DNA of 64,000 nt from Ferrovibrio terrae (GCF_007197755.1 NZ_CP041636.1:3446001-3510000); one strand, 5' to 3'. Positions 1 through 9,731 are shown, numbered from the stretch's first letter. The notes: a model not told the origin generated them from the sequence alone. Program-made: numbers and translations.

Positions 1-82
1 CGATGGCGTTGTCGTCGATCTCAGGATTACGTTCGACGACCAGCCCGTTCTGCAGTCCTGATCCCGGATTGCTCTCTTTCAT
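1..82 (-). CDS. Truncated unknown ORF (N-terminal 27 codons)
   Basis: An open frame on the minus strand starts at an ATG (82–80) and runs off the window edge. It encodes a polar N-terminus (MKESNPGSGLQNGL...). I do not recognise the product. No convincing ribosome-binding site precedes the ATG, and too little sequence is present to judge coding potential. It may be the start of a real gene reading leftwards, or chance. Confidence 0.25.
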   Translation of the reverse strand, partial: MKESNPGSGLQNGLVVERNPEIDDNAI

Positions 83-112
83 CGACAGCCATTCACTCGT
101 TGCAGCTGTCAA

Positions 113-160
113 TCGCCTTAACATGCGCGTCCGCCACACGACATAACCCGGTCGCCTTAA
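113..160. repeat. Direct repeat TCGCCTTAA, two copies 39 bp apart
   Basis: The nonamer TCGCCTTAA occurs at 113–121 and 152–160, in the gap between the truncated ORF and the gabD terminator. It could be a pair of regulator half-sites for the leftward gene or chance. Nothing else is seen in this gap. Confidence 0.25.
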
Positions 161-202
161 GACTCGTGGTGGAATGCGTGTATATCGTGGGAATATGCGT
201 GG

Positions 203-235
203 AAAATAAAAGAAAGGGGGCCGAAGCCCCCTTTT
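203..235 (-). terminator. Rho-independent terminator of gabD
   Basis: A perfect 9-bp stem (213–221 paired with 226–234) closes a four-base loop. Read on the minus strand it is followed by a T-rich tail (TTTCTTTTATTTT). It lies just past the gabD stop codon, so it is a standard intrinsic terminator for that gene. Confidence 0.9.
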
Positions 236-257
236 CCGTCTCGTCTCGCGCAGAAGC

Positions 258-1691
258 TTAGAGGCCGACCTGCGTGATGAACTTGGTGTTCAGGTAGGAT
301 TCAATGGCTTCCGAGCCGCCTTCCGAACCGTAACCCGAATCCTTGATGCCGCCGAACGGCACTTCCGGCAGGGCCAGGCCATGGTGATTGATCGACACCA
401 TGCCGGACTCAAACGCCGCACCGATGGCAGCCGCGGTCTTGGCCGACTTGGTATAGGCATAGGCCGCCAGACCGAAGGGCAGACGGTTGGCCTCTTCCAC
501 CACGGCATCGAAGTTCGAGAAAGGAATGATCGGCGCCAGCGGGCCGAACGGTTCCTCGTTCATGATGCGCATGTCGTTGTTGATGTTGGTCATCACGGTG
601 GGCTCGAAGAAGTTGCCCTTGTTGCCGATCCGCTTGCCGCCGGTCTCGATCTTGGCGCCCTTCGACACGGCATCAGCGACGAACATTTCCATCGCCTGCA
701 CGCGACGGTCATTCGCCAGCGGGCCCATGCGGGTGTCCTTGTCCATACCGTCGCCGACCTTCAGCGACTTGGCGAAGTCGGTGAAGCCCTGCACGAACTG
801 GCCATAGACCTTCTCATGCACCAGGAAGCGGGTCGGCGACACGCAGACCTGGCCGGCATTGCGGAACTTGTTGGCCGACAGCACCTTGATGGCGGTATCG
901 ACATCGGCGTCTTCAAAGACGATGGCCGGCGCATGGCCGCCCAGCTCCATGGTGATGCGCTTCATATGCTGGCCCGCCAGCATCGACAGATGCTTGCCCA
1001 CCGGGGTCGAGCCGGTGAAGGTGATCTTGCGGATCACCGGATGCGGAATCAGGTATTCCGAAATCTCCGACGGAATGCCATAGACCAGCTGGATCACGCC
1101 AGCCGGCACGCCGGCATCGACGTAAGCCTGCACCAGCGCGGCGCAGGCCGCCGGGGTCTCTTCCGGGCCTTTGAGGATGATCGAGCAGCCCGCGGCAATC
1201 GCGGCCGAGCATTTGCGCACAGCCTGGTTGATCGGGAAGTTCCACGGCGTGAAGGCGGCGACCGGACCGACCGGCTCCTTCACCACCAGCTGATACACGC
1301 CCTCGGCGCGCGGCGGCACGATGCGGCCATAGGTGCGACGGGCTTCCTCGGCGAACCAGTCCATGATGTCGCCGGCGAGCATCGTCTCGCCCTTGGCTTC
1401 GATGAAGGGCTTGCCCTGCTCCATCGACATGATCTTGCCGATCTCGTCGGCGCGGCTGCGGATGATGTCGGCGGCCTTGCGCAGCACCTTGTAGCGGTCG
1501 AAGGGCGAGACTTTCTTCCAGGCCTTGAAGCCCTTGTCGGCAGCGGCCAGTGCGCGGTCCAGGTCGGCCTTCTCGGCATGCGCCACCTTGCCGATCTCTT
1601 CGCCGGTGGCGGGGTTCAGCACGGGGATGGTCTTGCCACCAGCGCCCTTGGTCCAGGCATTGTCGATAAAGAGCTGTACTTCGGGATACAT
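258..1691 (-). CDS. gabD: NAD(P)-dependent succinate-semialdehyde dehydrogenase
   Basis: This cytosolic aldehyde dehydrogenase oxidises succinate semialdehyde to succinate, the last step of GABA degradation. At 477 residues it has the normal length for the family. The catalytic glutamate is near E249 (MELGGHAP) and the nucleophilic cysteine is C283 (GQVCVSPTR). Cofactor-binding motifs TPWNFP (about 148) and FTGSTPVG (about 225) are intact. The ATG at 1691 is preceded by a strong GGAGG site six bases upstream. The gene is transcribed alone, with its own terminator at 203–235 and a divergent ATPase gene upstream. No GABA transaminase is adjacent, so another semialdehyde substrate, such as glutarate semialdehyde, is possible. 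Confidence 0.9.
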   Translation of the reverse strand: MYPEVQLFIDNAWTKGAGGKTIPVLNPATGEEIGKVAHAEKADLDRALAAADKGFKAWKKVSPFDRYKVLRKAADIIRSRADEIGKIMSMEQGKPFIEAKGETMLAGDIMDWFAEEARRTYGRIVPPRAEGVYQLVVKEPVGPVAAFTPWNFPINQAVRKCSAAIAAGCSIILKGPEETPAACAALVQAYVDAGVPAGVIQLVYGIPSEISEYLIPHPVIRKITFTGSTPVGKHLSMLAGQHMKRITMELGGHAPAIVFEDADVDTAIKVLSANKFRNAGQVCVSPTRFLVHEKVYGQFVQGFTDFAKSLKVGDGMDKDTRMGPLANDRRVQAMEMFVADAVSKGAKIETGGKRIGNKGNFFEPTVMTNINNDMRIMNEEPFGPLAPIIPFSNFDAVVEEANRLPFGLAAYAYTKSAKTAAAIGAAFESGMVSINHHGLALPEVPFGGIKDSGYGSEGGSEAIESYLNTKFITQVGL

Positions 1692-1832
1692 GCAGTCCTC
1701 CTCAGTCGGGGCGAGCGGTCGTTTTTCGGGGCCGGATTATGGCGCAAACACACTGCCCCCGCTACCGGTTGCGCCCTGCCCGCGACGCCCCCAGAATGGT
1801 TCACCTTTCACTTGTATTTTCTGATGACAAGC

Positions 1833-2777
1833 ATGTCCAAAAAGCCCGCGAAAAAAGCCGTCCGTCCTCCTGTGAAGCCTGCTGCAAAGCCCGCAGCCAG
1901 CGCTGCTGCTCACCTGGACGAAACCGCCCTGCTGCGCATCGCTGCGGCGCTGGAACGGCTGGCGCCGCCGACCGCCCCGGCGTTCGATGACATGGCGGCC
2001 GATGCCTTCATCTGGCATGCGGACCCCGCGCCCGGCTGGCTTGCGCCGGTGCCCCGGATCAATGCCGTGCCGATCCGCCTGCTGCAGGGCGTGGAGCGCG
2101 TGCGCGACATCCTGCTCGACAACACGCAGCGCTTCGCCAAGGGCCTGCCCGCCAATAATGCCCTGCTGTGGGGCGCGCGTGGCATGGGCAAGTCGTCACT
2201 GGTCAAAGCCGTGCATGGGGCGATCAACGCCAAGAAGCCGCACGCGCTCGCATTGGTCGAAATTCATCGCGAGGACATTCCCAGCCTGCCGGCGCTGCTG
2301 ACACTGCTGCGCGACTCAAAGCGCCGTTATGTGCTGTTCTGCGACGACCTGTCGTTCGATGCGGAAGACCAGCATTACAAGTCGCTGAAGGCGGTGCTCG
2401 ATGGCGGCATCGAGGGCCGGCCGGAGAATGTGGTGCTTTACGCTACCTCGAACCGTCGCCACCTGCTGCCGCGCGACATGATGGAGAACGAGAAGTCGAC
2501 CGCGATCAATCCGCATGAGGCGGTCGAGGAAAAGGTGTCGCTGTCCGACCGCTTCGGCCTCTGGCTCGGCTTCCATTCCTGCAGCCAGGACGATTTCTTC
2601 GCCATGCTGGATGGCTACAGCAAAGCCTTCGGCCTGAAGATCGACCAGAAGCAGTTGCGCGCCGAGGCGGTGGAATGGTCGATGACGCGCGGCGCGCGCT
2701 CGGGCCGCGTTGCCTGGCAGTTCATCCAGGATCTTGCCGGCCGGCTGGGCCAGCCGCTCACCGTTCCTAAGCCCTGA
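1833..2777 (+). CDS. DUF815-family AAA+ ATPase
   Basis: The protein (314 residues) is a P-loop ATPase of the DUF815 family, common in proteobacteria but without a settled function. It starts with a Lys/Pro/Ala-rich tail of about 30 residues. Walker A is GARGMGKS at 114–121 and Walker B is VLFCDDLSF near 167–175. The motif around 203–211 (YATSNRRHL) looks like a sensor-1 region. The open frame continues far upstream over gabD on the opposite strand, but that part is a shadow. I chose the ATG at 1833; an in-frame ATG at 1824 is equally possible, and neither has a clear ribosome-binding site. It is divergent from gabD. Confidence 0.85.
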   Translation: MSKKPAKKAVRPPVKPAAKPAASAAAHLDETALLRIAAALERLAPPTAPAFDDMAADAFIWHADPAPGWLAPVPRINAVPIRLLQGVERVRDILLDNTQRFAKGLPANNALLWGARGMGKSSLVKAVHGAINAKKPHALALVEIHREDIPSLPALLTLLRDSKRRYVLFCDDLSFDAEDQHYKSLKAVLDGGIEGRPENVVLYATSNRRHLLPRDMMENEKSTAINPHEAVEEKVSLSDRFGLWLGFHSCSQDDFFAMLDGYSKAFGLKIDQKQLRAEAVEWSMTRGARSGRVAWQFIQDLAGRLGQPLTVPKP

Positions 2778-2794
2778 TTGGGCCGAAGCCCTAA

Positions 2795-4087
2795 TCAGGC
2801 GACCGAGAGGAATTTCGCGGGATCGACCGCCTGCGTGCCACGGCGGATTTCGAAATGCAGCTGTGGCTGGCTGACACCGCCGGTGCTGCCCACCGTGCCA
2901 ATCGCCTGGCCCTTCGTCACCTTCTGGCCCTTCTTGACCAGCTGCTTGTCGAGATGGGCATAGGCCGTCATCCAGCCATCGGCATGGCGGATCAGCAGCA
3001 GGTTGCCGAAGCCCTTCAGCTCGCTGCCGGCATAGACCACTACGCCATTCTCGGCAGCGATCACCGGCGCACCGGCGCGCGCCGCGATATTGATGCCGTC
3101 ATTGTGCAGGCCATCCGGCGTCGGGCCGAAACCGGCCAGCACGCGACCCCGCACCGGCCATGAGAAAGTGCGGCCCGACCGCGGCGGCAACACGGTATCC
3201 TGTTTCGGATCGGCGGTCGGCCCCGCGCTCGACGGCGGTGCGCTGGCCACTTGCGGTGCTGGCGCCGGTGCGGGGGCTGGTGCAGGCGTGTCTGGCGCTG
3301 CCTGTTGCGGAATGGGCGGCAGGCCGGCGCTGTTGGGCGCCTCATCGCTCTGCACCGGTGCCGCGACTGTCGCACCGGGCGTTACCGGCAGCGTATCGGC
3401 CTGATAGCCGCGCGGCGCAGGCTCCTGCGGCGCGCTTGGGCTTTCTGGCGCAGGCGCGGAGGCCACGGCATAGCCGGTGGACGACGGCACTTTCAGCTGC
3501 TGGCCGATGCTGATGCTGTAGGGCTGCGGCAGGTCGTTGGCCTGCGCCAGGCTGTAGAGGTCAACACCGGTGCTGCGCGAAATGCTGTACAGCGTCTCGC
3601 CGCGCTGCACGGTATGGAAACGACTCTGCGGCAGGTTCAGGCGCTGGCCGGGCTGCAGTGCATAGGGCGGCTGCAGGCTGTTGTCCTCGATGATTGCACG
3701 GACGGGACGATTGTAGCGGCGCGACAGCGCATAGACGGTGTCGCCCGGCTGCACGATCACGGCATCGTCGAGACTGGACGCGGCAGGCGCCGAGGGCTGC
3801 TGTTGCACAGGCTGCGTGCGTACCGTCGGCGCGGGTGTCCCGCCCGGCGGCCCGAGCTGCTGCATCTGCACCACGCCCTGCGGTGCAGCCTGTGGCGTTG
3901 CACCGGCCGGGCCGCCAGCCTGACTGCTGCTTGGGCTGCGCTGGCTCTGCGTATGCGGCGGCGGCGTACCGGCTGCGACGGAGGGAGGCTGATCGCGATG
4001 GCCGAACACCACCGGTGCCGGGGCCTGCTGCCCACAGGCAGCCAGTCCGGTCAGGGTCAGTATGGCCAGAACGCGAATCCGAAACAT
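2795..4087 (-). CDS. nlpD: NlpD-like lipoprotein with two LysM domains and a degenerate M23 domain
   Basis: The 430-residue protein begins with a lipoprotein signal whose lipobox is LAAC (lipidated Cys18). A Pro/Gln-rich linker leads to two LysM domains, about 110–153 and 158–201, which bind peptidoglycan. Another long linker precedes a C-terminal LytM/M23 domain (about 320–425). Zinc ligands are lost: the usual HxGxD motif reads NDGIN and the HLH motif reads QLH. E. coli NlpD and EnvC also lack ligands and activate amidases instead of cutting peptidoglycan, so the same role at the division septum is inferred. The gene follows pcm and surE, the usual order for nlpD. Confidence 0.85.
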   Translation of the reverse strand: MFRIRVLAILTLTGLAACGQQAPAPVVFGHRDQPPSVAAGTPPPHTQSQRSPSSSQAGGPAGATPQAAPQGVVQMQQLGPPGGTPAPTVRTQPVQQQPSAPAASSLDDAVIVQPGDTVYALSRRYNRPVRAIIEDNSLQPPYALQPGQRLNLPQSRFHTVQRGETLYSISRSTGVDLYSLAQANDLPQPYSISIGQQLKVPSSTGYAVASAPAPESPSAPQEPAPRGYQADTLPVTPGATVAAPVQSDEAPNSAGLPPIPQQAAPDTPAPAPAPAPAPQVASAPPSSAGPTADPKQDTVLPPRSGRTFSWPVRGRVLAGFGPTPDGLHNDGINIAARAGAPVIAAENGVVVYAGSELKGFGNLLLIRHADGWMTAYAHLDKQLVKKGQKVTKGQAIGTVGSTGGVSQPQLHFEIRRGTQAVDPAKFLSVA

Positions 4088-4171
4088 GATGGCGGAGTCT
4101 AAGGCCCTTCCCCGGTTACGACAACGGAAGCCGGCCGTACAAGGCCGGGGCGCCGCACACGGCCCAAAAGC

Positions 4172-4816
4172 TCAGGTTGCCGCTTCGCGGGCGATTCCGG
4201 GCAGCAGCGGCACGAAACGCACCGGCAACAACCGCTCCTCGCGTATGTCATCGCCCTCGCGGGTATAGCGGATCACATCCTGTTCGGTCGTGTTCACCGC
4301 CACCGGGGCCACCATGATGCCGCCATTGGGCGAAAGCTGTGCGATCAGGCCGTCTGGCCGCGTATCGGCGGCGGCTGTGACCAGGATGCGGTCGAACGGC
4401 GCCTGCTCGATCCAGCCCTTGTTGCCATCGCCGAGTTTCGTGACCACGTTGGTGATCTTCAGCTCGTTCAGCCGTTTCTCGGCGGTGGTCAGCAGCGAGC
4501 GGTAGCGCTCGATGGTGTAGACGCGGCGGCTGAGGCGGGCCAGCACGGCGGTCTGGTAGCCCGAGCCGGTGCCGATCTCCAGCACCTTCATGCGGTCGGT
4601 CAGCTTCAGCGCCTCGGTCATATAGGCGACCACATAGGGCTGGCTGATCGTCTGGCCCTGCGTGATCGGCAGGGCGATGTTGTCATAGGCGTGTTTCAGG
4701 AACTGCTCGGCAACGAACTGCTCGCGCGGCACCCGTTCCATCGCCGCCAGCACGCGGGTGTCACCGATGCCCTGCTTGCGCAGTTCCATCAGCAACTGGA
4801 TGACGCGGGTGTCCAT
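4172..4816 (-). CDS. pcm: Protein-L-isoaspartate O-methyltransferase
   Basis: The enzyme uses S-adenosylmethionine to methylate isoaspartyl residues in damaged proteins. The SAM-binding motif VLEIGTGSGYQT and the family segment PITQGQTISQPY are intact. I chose the ATG at 4816, four bases past the surE stop, which gives 214 residues, normal for the family. A TTG at 4828 would overlap the surE stop and add four residues. The gene sits in the surE–pcm–nlpD order found in many proteobacteria, which suggests coupled expression during stress or stationary phase. Confidence 0.93.
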   Translation of the reverse strand: MDTRVIQLLMELRKQGIGDTRVLAAMERVPREQFVAEQFLKHAYDNIALPITQGQTISQPYVVAYMTEALKLTDRMKVLEIGTGSGYQTAVLARLSRRVYTIERYRSLLTTAEKRLNELKITNVVTKLGDGNKGWIEQAPFDRILVTAAADTRPDGLIAQLSPNGGIMVAPVAVNTTEQDVIRYTREGDDIREERLLPVRFVPLLPGIAREAAT

Positions 4817-4820
4817 CGTC

Positions 4821-5576
4821 TCAAGCAAGGGCGGCCTTCAGCGCCTTCATGCCGGTCTTGTGCGTGAGGTCGAGCTGCAGCGGCGTCACCGAAATTGCGC
4901 CGCTCTCGGTCGCGCCGAGATCGGTATGCCGCTTGGCCTTGTTCTTCTGTTTGCGATACCCGATCCAGTAATACGGCACACTGCGCGCATCGACACGGGC
5001 ATCGAGCAGCAGGTCGGCCAGGTCACGCTTGCCCTGCGGCACCACTTCGATGCCGGTGACGGAGTCTGCCACCACATCGGGGAAGTTCACGTTGATCAGC
5101 GTGTCTTTCGCCCAGCCGATCTTGAGCAGCTTCTTGATGACGCGCGGCGCATGGTATTCGGCCGTGCCCCATTTCACCGGATGGCCATGCTGGAAACACT
5201 GGCTCAGCGCGATCGACGGCACACCGAGCAGCGAGCCTTCCATGGCGACGGCGACGGTGCCCGAATAGGTCACGTCCTCGCCCAGATTGGCGCCACGGTT
5301 GACGCCGGACAGCAGCAGATCGGGCCGCTTGTCCTTGAAGATTTCGTGCATCGCCATCATCACGCAGTCGGTCGGGGTGCCGCGCACGGCGTATTTGCGC
5401 GCGTTGATCTTGCGCAGGCGCAGCGGCAGGGTCAGCGTCAGCGAGTGCGAGGCACCCGACTGTTCGTATTCCGGCGCCACCACCCACACATCCTTCGACA
5501 GCGAGCGCGCGACCTTCTCCAGGATTTTCAGGCCCGGCGCGTGAATGCCGTCGTCATTGGACACCAGGATACGCAT
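4821..5576 (-). CDS. surE: 5'/3'-nucleotidase SurE
   Basis: SurE is a metal-dependent nucleoside monophosphate phosphatase linked to survival under stress. The protein starts [10 protein letters not shown], carrying the metal-binding Asp pair at residues 8–9, and has the family segment LLSGVNRGANLGED. It has 251 residues, which is typical. The ATG at 5576–5574 overlaps the last base of the serS stop codon (TAATG), so translation is probably coupled to serS. An open frame extends further upstream but lies inside serS. Confidence 0.95.
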   Translation of the reverse strand: MRILVSNDDGIHAPGLKILEKVARSLSKDVWVVAPEYEQSGASHSLTLTLPLRLRKINARKYAVRGTPTDCVMMAMHEIFKDKRPDLLLSGVNRGANLGEDVTYSGTVAVAMEGSLLGVPSIALSQCFQHGHPVKWGTAEYHAPRVIKKLLKIGWAKDTLINVNFPDVVADSVTGIEVVPQGKRDLADLLLDARVDARSVPYYWIGYRKQKNKAKRHTDLGATESGAISVTPLQLDLTHKTGMKALKAALA

Positions 5577-6862
5577 TACTTCCCCACCTTCTCGACTTTT
5601 GTCAGCCCGCCCGTATAGGGCCTGAGCACATCCGGCACGCTGATGCTGCCGTCTTCGTTCTGATAGTTTTCCATCACCGCGATCAGCGCGCGGCCGACAG
5701 CTAACCCTGAGCCGTTCAGCGTATGCACGAAACGGGTCTGCTTCTCGCCCGGGGCACGGCAGCGCGCATTCATGCGCCGCGCCTGCCAGTCGCCGCAATT
5801 CGAGCAGGAGGAAATCTCGCGATACTGGTCCTGGCCCGGCAGCCAGACTTCCAGGTCATAGGTCTTGCGCGCCGCACCGCCCATATCGCCGGCACAGAGC
5901 AGCATGGTGCGGAACGGCAGGTCGAGGCGCTTCAAGACCGTCTCGGCTGCTCCGGTCATGCGCTCGTGCTCTTCCACCGACTTGTCGGGTGACACGATGC
6001 TGACCAGCTCCACCTTGTTGAACTGATGCTGGCGGATCATGCCGCGCGTGTCGCGGCCAGCCGCACCCGCTTCCGAGCGGAAACAGGCGGTCAGCGCGGT
6101 GAAGCGCCAGGGCAGCTCGCTCTCGTCGATGATCAGATCGCGCGCCAGATTGGTCAGCGGCACTTCCGCGGTCGGGATCAGCCAGTAGCCCGTCGTGGTG
6201 CGGAACAGGTCGTCGCCGAATTTCGGCAGCTGGCCGGTGCCGAATGCCGTGGCATCGTTCACCAGCATCGGCGGCTGCATCTCGGTATAGCCGAATTCGG
6301 AGGTGTGCAGGTCGAGCATGAATTGCCCGAGCGCACGCTCCAGCCGCGCCAGCTGGCTCTTCACCACAGTGAAGCGTGCGCCGGCCAGCTTCACACCATT
6401 GGCAAAGTCCATATAGCCAAGCCCTTCGCCGAGGTCGAAATGCTCCTTCGGCTTGAAGCTGTAGTTTTTCGGCGCGCCGGTGCGGCGCTGCTCGACATTG
6501 CTTTTCTCGTCCAGACCGTCCGGCACGTCGTCGGCCGGCAGGTTCGGAATGCGCGACAGCGCGTCGGTCAGCGCCTCTTCATGCGCCTTCTGCTCGACTT
6601 CCAGGATGCCAAGCCGCTCCTTCAGGCGGGCGACTTCGGTCATCAGCTCGTTGGCGCGAGCCTCGTCCTTCTTGGCCTTGGCGGCGCCGATTTCCTTCGA
6701 CAGCGTGTTGCGCTTGCCCTGAAGCTCGTCGAATTCGGTCTGGGCGGCGCGGCGCTTGCGGTCCAGTTCGATCAGGGTGACAGACAGCGGCGCGACGCCA
6801 CGGCGGGCAATGGCCTGGTCGAAAGCCTCCGGATTGTCCCGGATCAGTTTGATGTCATGCAT
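5576..6862 (-). CDS. serS: Seryl-tRNA synthetase
   Basis: This class II synthetase charges tRNA-Ser. Residues about 1–110 form the long antiparallel coiled-coil arm that contacts tRNA. The catalytic domain shows motif 2 ([14 protein letters not shown]) and motif 3 ([13 protein letters not shown]). Its 428 residues match the family. An AAGG site precedes the ATG at 6862. It lies between tatC and surE, a conserved alphaproteobacterial order, all on the minus strand. Confidence 0.97.
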   Translation of the reverse strand: MHDIKLIRDNPEAFDQAIARRGVAPLSVTLIELDRKRRAAQTEFDELQGKRNTLSKEIGAAKAKKDEARANELMTEVARLKERLGILEVEQKAHEEALTDALSRIPNLPADDVPDGLDEKSNVEQRRTGAPKNYSFKPKEHFDLGEGLGYMDFANGVKLAGARFTVVKSQLARLERALGQFMLDLHTSEFGYTEMQPPMLVNDATAFGTGQLPKFGDDLFRTTTGYWLIPTAEVPLTNLARDLIIDESELPWRFTALTACFRSEAGAAGRDTRGMIRQHQFNKVELVSIVSPDKSVEEHERMTGAAETVLKRLDLPFRTMLLCAGDMGGAARKTYDLEVWLPGQDQYREISSCSNCGDWQARRMNARCRAPGEKQTRFVHTLNGSGLAVGRALIAVMENYQNEDGSISVPDVLRPYTGGLTKVEKVGK

Positions 6863-6903
6863 AACGCGTTACCTTCGAGGCACGGCAATCAGGGCCCGGC
6901 CGA

Positions 6904-7785
6904 TCAAGGCGCAGGCGGCGTGTAAGGCTCGTCCTTAGCCGGCGCGGCAGTTTCAGTGGTGGCGTTTTCCGCATCCTCGGCGGCCTTTTCGGCGGCTTCT
7001 TTCTTGGCGCGGTCGCGCTCGATCAGCTTCACCATGATGATCGAGATTTCGTAGAGCAGGATCAGCGGTACGGCGAGGCCGACCTGGCTGAACACATCGG
7101 GTGGCGTCACCACGGCGGCGAACACGAACATGCCGACGATGGCATATTTGCGCTTGGCCGCCAGGCCCGCCGAGGTGGCGATGCCGACCTTGCCCAGCAG
7201 CGTAAGCAGCACCGGCAGCTCGAAGGCGATACCGAAGGCGAAGATCAGCGTCATCACCAGCGAAAGATATTCGCTGACCTTGGTTTCGAGCTGGATCGGG
7301 ATACTGCCCTCGCCGCCCGGCGCCTCGAAGCCGATGAAGAATTTCAGCGCCATCGGCATGATGAAGAAATAGACGAAGGCGCCACCGATCGTGAACAGGA
7401 TCGGGGTCGCGACCAGGAACGGCACGAAGGCCGACTTCTCATGCTTGTACAGGCCGGGCGCGACGAACATCCAGATCTGCACGGCGATCATCGGGAAGCT
7501 GATCAGCATGGCGGCCCAGAAGGCGAGCCGGATATAGGTGAAAAAGGCTTCCTGCGGCGCCGTGAAGATCATGCGGCGGCCTTCGGTGCCGGTCGCCTCG
7601 ATCAGCGGCTGCATCAGCACGTGATAGATGTATGGCGCCAGGAAATAGCAGGCGGCGAAGGCGATGAAGATCGTGCCGACCGACCACATCAGGCGGTTGC
7701 GCAGCTCGATCAGGTGATCGAGCAGCGGCATGCGGGAGGCTTCGACCTCGTCCTCCGGCTTGGCGTCTGTCTTGGTGTCGCTCAC
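6904..7785 (-). CDS. tatC: Sec-independent protein translocase TatC
   Basis: TatC is the inner-membrane receptor for twin-arginine signal peptides. The 293-residue protein starts with the conserved PLLDHLIELRNRL segment and has about six membrane spans. A charged Ala/Glu-rich tail follows the last span from about residue 245. The start is GTG at 7785; it overlaps the tatB stop in a GTGA arrangement, so translation is coupled. Likely clients in this window are the peptide-binding protein at 45365–46954 and PhoX at 61172–63193. Confidence 0.96.
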   Translation of the reverse strand: MSDTKTDAKPEDEVEASRMPLLDHLIELRNRLMWSVGTIFIAFAACYFLAPYIYHVLMQPLIEATGTEGRRMIFTAPQEAFFTYIRLAFWAAMLISFPMIAVQIWMFVAPGLYKHEKSAFVPFLVATPILFTIGGAFVYFFIMPMALKFFIGFEAPGGEGSIPIQLETKVSEYLSLVMTLIFAFGIAFELPVLLTLLGKVGIATSAGLAAKRKYAIVGMFVFAAVVTPPDVFSQVGLAVPLILLYEISIIMVKLIERDRAKKEAAEKAAEDAENATTETAAPAKDEPYTPPAP

Positions 7786-8225
7786 GGCTTGGGCGTCTCG
7801 GTTTGGACAGCAGCCGGCTGTTCAGGGACCGGCTGTTCAGGGACCGGCGGTTCGACAGGCGCGGCGTCAGGTCCCGGATCGGTGATCCTGGTGGCACCCT
7901 CGCCTTTTAGGTCCGAGGTGGCGTCCATGATCGCCTTGTTGTGCTCGGTGAACTGCTTTTCCAGCGAACCGTCGGGATCGAAGGTCTTCTTCACTTCGTT
8001 CTCGATCGAGAAATCGCTGACCTGCTTGGCGGCCTTGCGCAGCTCGTCCAGTTCGGTCTCGCGCACCATGTCGTCAATGCCGCTCTGGAATTCACGCGCC
8101 ATGGCGCGCGCCTTCGCGGTCCATTGCCCGATGCTGCGCAGCACCTTGGGCAGGTCCTTCGGGCCGATGACGATCAACGCCACCACCGCGATCACTCCGA
8201 GTTCCGACCAGGCAATGTCGAACAT
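7782..8225 (-). CDS. tatB: Sec-independent protein translocase TatB
   Basis: TatB (147 residues) forms the substrate-binding complex with TatC. It has one N-terminal membrane helix ending in the conserved GPKDLPKVLR hinge and then an amphipathic helix with charged residues. The C-terminal 45 residues are rich in Pro, Glu and Val, with a repeated PVPEQP motif, and are probably disordered. Its stop overlaps the tatC start. Confidence 0.95.
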   Translation of the reverse strand: MFDIAWSELGVIAVVALIVIGPKDLPKVLRSIGQWTAKARAMAREFQSGIDDMVRETELDELRKAAKQVSDFSIENEVKKTFDPDGSLEKQFTEHNKAIMDATSDLKGEGATRITDPGPDAAPVEPPVPEQPVPEQPAAVQTETPKP

Positions 8226-8293
8226 CGCCGCCTACGCTATCCGTGCTGCTGATCCGGCCTGTCCCTAGGAGAGAGACGGCCGGCGGGCTGCTG

Positions 8294-8545
8294 TTAGTGC
8301 TGCGCGGTCTTGTCGGCCGGTGCGCTGCTCGTCGCGCTACCGGTCGGCTGGCCAGGCTGCTGGTTGATGACCGGCGGCGGAGCGTCGGTCTTGTCCTTGT
8401 CGTCGCCGGGTTCGGCCATGCCCTTGCGGAAATTCTTGATGCCGGACGCGAGGTCGCCCGCCACCTTCGGCAGCTTGCCGGCCCCGAAGATGATCAGGAT
8501 CACCAGCAGGACAATCAGCCAGTGCCAAAAACTAAAGCTACCCAT
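8294..8545 (-). CDS. tatA: Sec-independent protein translocase TatA
   Basis: TatA (83 residues) oligomerises to make the twin-arginine translocation pore. It has one N-terminal membrane helix, the conserved FGAGKLPK hinge, and an amphipathic helix ([13 protein letters not shown]). The tail is charged and Gln/Pro-rich. A GGAGGAG site lies ten bases before the ATG at 8545. tatA is first in the tatA–tatB–tatC run. Confidence 0.96.
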   Translation of the reverse strand: MGSFSFWHWLIVLLVILIIFGAGKLPKVAGDLASGIKNFRKGMAEPGDDKDKTDAPPPVINQQPGQPTGSATSSAPADKTAQH

Positions 8546-8663
8546 ACCCTTATCTCCTCCAAAGCGGGGCCCAGGCGGGCCCGGCTCACGCAGGCCGCAC
8601 TATGGCAGAGATCGCCCGCCCGAGGCAATCTTCGGCCCCCGGACTCTCAGCCCTTCATCGCAG

Positions 8664-9731
8664 TTAAGCGGCTGGAAAAACGAAGCAGAAATCCGGGTTC
8701 AGGCCGAAATGCAGCACGGCGCCGCTGGCCGGCAGCGGTCCGGCCGGCAGGCGGGCGGCAAAGCGCTGCCCGGCAACACCGATCTCAAGCCGGCGATAGG
8801 CGCCCAGCGCGGTGGCGCGCTGAACCGTGACGGCGGCGGTGCCGGCGGCATCAGCCCCGGCTTCCTGCAGCGCCTCGGGCCGGAACATCAGCAAAGCAGC
8901 ACCATCCGGGACCGGCGCCGGCAGGCGACCGAACGGCGTCTCCACCGCGCCGCCGCGCACCTGCACCGGAATTTCATTCGTCTCACTCAGGAAACGGGCC
9001 ACAAACGGCGTGGCCGGCGCGGCATAAACCTGGGCTGGCGTGTCGATCTGTTCGATCCTGCCGGCATTCATGATGGCGATACGGTCGCCCATGCGCATGG
9101 CCTCTTCCGGGTCATGCGTCACCAGCAGCGTCGCCGTGCCGGCCTGTTTCAGCACTTCCACGGTTTCGTCGCGGATCTGGTCGCGCAGCCGGCTGTCCAG
9201 GCTGGAAAACGGCTCGTCCAGCAGCATCACGCGCGGCTCAGGCGCCATGGCGCGAGCCAGTGCCACGCGCTGCTGCTCACCGCCCGACAGCTGATGCGGA
9301 TAGGCCGCCAGCAGCGGCGACAGGCCAAGCCGCCTGCCCCAGCGCTCGATCCGCCCCTGCCGTTCGCCGGCTGCCAAATGGCCAAGCCCGAAGGAAATAT
9401 TCTGCGCCACGCTTAAGTGCGGGAACAGCGCATGATCCTGGAACACCATGCCGACATGGCGGCGTTCGGTCGGGATGTTGAGGCCGCGGTCGGCCATGAT
9501 CTCGCCGCCGATGCGGACCACGCCCTGCTGCAGGTCTTCCAGGCCAGCCACCAGACGCAGCGTGGTGGACTTGCCGCAGCCCGAGGGGCCGAGCAGCCCG
9601 AGGATTTCACCCTGCGCCACGGTGAAGCTGACGCCATCGACAGCGCGGCGGCGGCCGTAGTCGTGACTGACCGCGCTCAGATCGAGGCTGGCCCTGCTGG
9701 TTCTTTCACTGGCGGCGGACCGCTCACTCAT
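8664..9731 (-). CDS. ABC transporter ATP-binding protein of the FbpC/PotA/CysA type
   Basis: The 355-residue protein has all ABC nucleotide-binding motifs: Walker A GPSGCGKST, signature LSGGEQQRVALARA, Walker B VMLLDEPFSSLD and the switch histidine in VTHDPEEA. A C-terminal TOBE-like region follows, as in importers for iron, polyamines or sulfate. No permease or binding-protein gene is next to it, so the substrate is unknown and it must work with partners elsewhere. The ATG at 9731 overlaps the end of scpB by eight bases. The open frame upstream of that ATG is inside scpB and was ignored. Confidence 0.88.
   Translation of the reverse strand: MSERSAASERTSRASLDLSAVSHDYGRRRAVDGVSFTVAQGEILGLLGPSGCGKSTTLRLVAGLEDLQQGVVRIGGEIMADRGLNIPTERRHVGMVFQDHALFPHLSVAQNISFGLGHLAAGERQGRIERWGRRLGLSPLLAAYPHQLSGGEQQRVALARAMAPEPRVMLLDEPFSSLDSRLRDQIRDETVEVLKQAGTATLLVTHDPEEAMRMGDRIAIMNAGRIEQIDTPAQVYAAPATPFVARFLSETNEIPVQVRGGAVETPFGRLPAPVPDGAALLMFRPEALQEAGADAAGTAAVTVQRATALGAYRRLEIGVAGQRFAARLPAGPLPASGAVLHFGLNPDFCFVFPAA

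Noticed and set aside
381-1832. Long plus-strand frame continuous with the DUF815 gene
   Set aside because: It lies antisense to gabD and has a His/Arg-rich translation typical of a shadow frame in GC-rich DNA.
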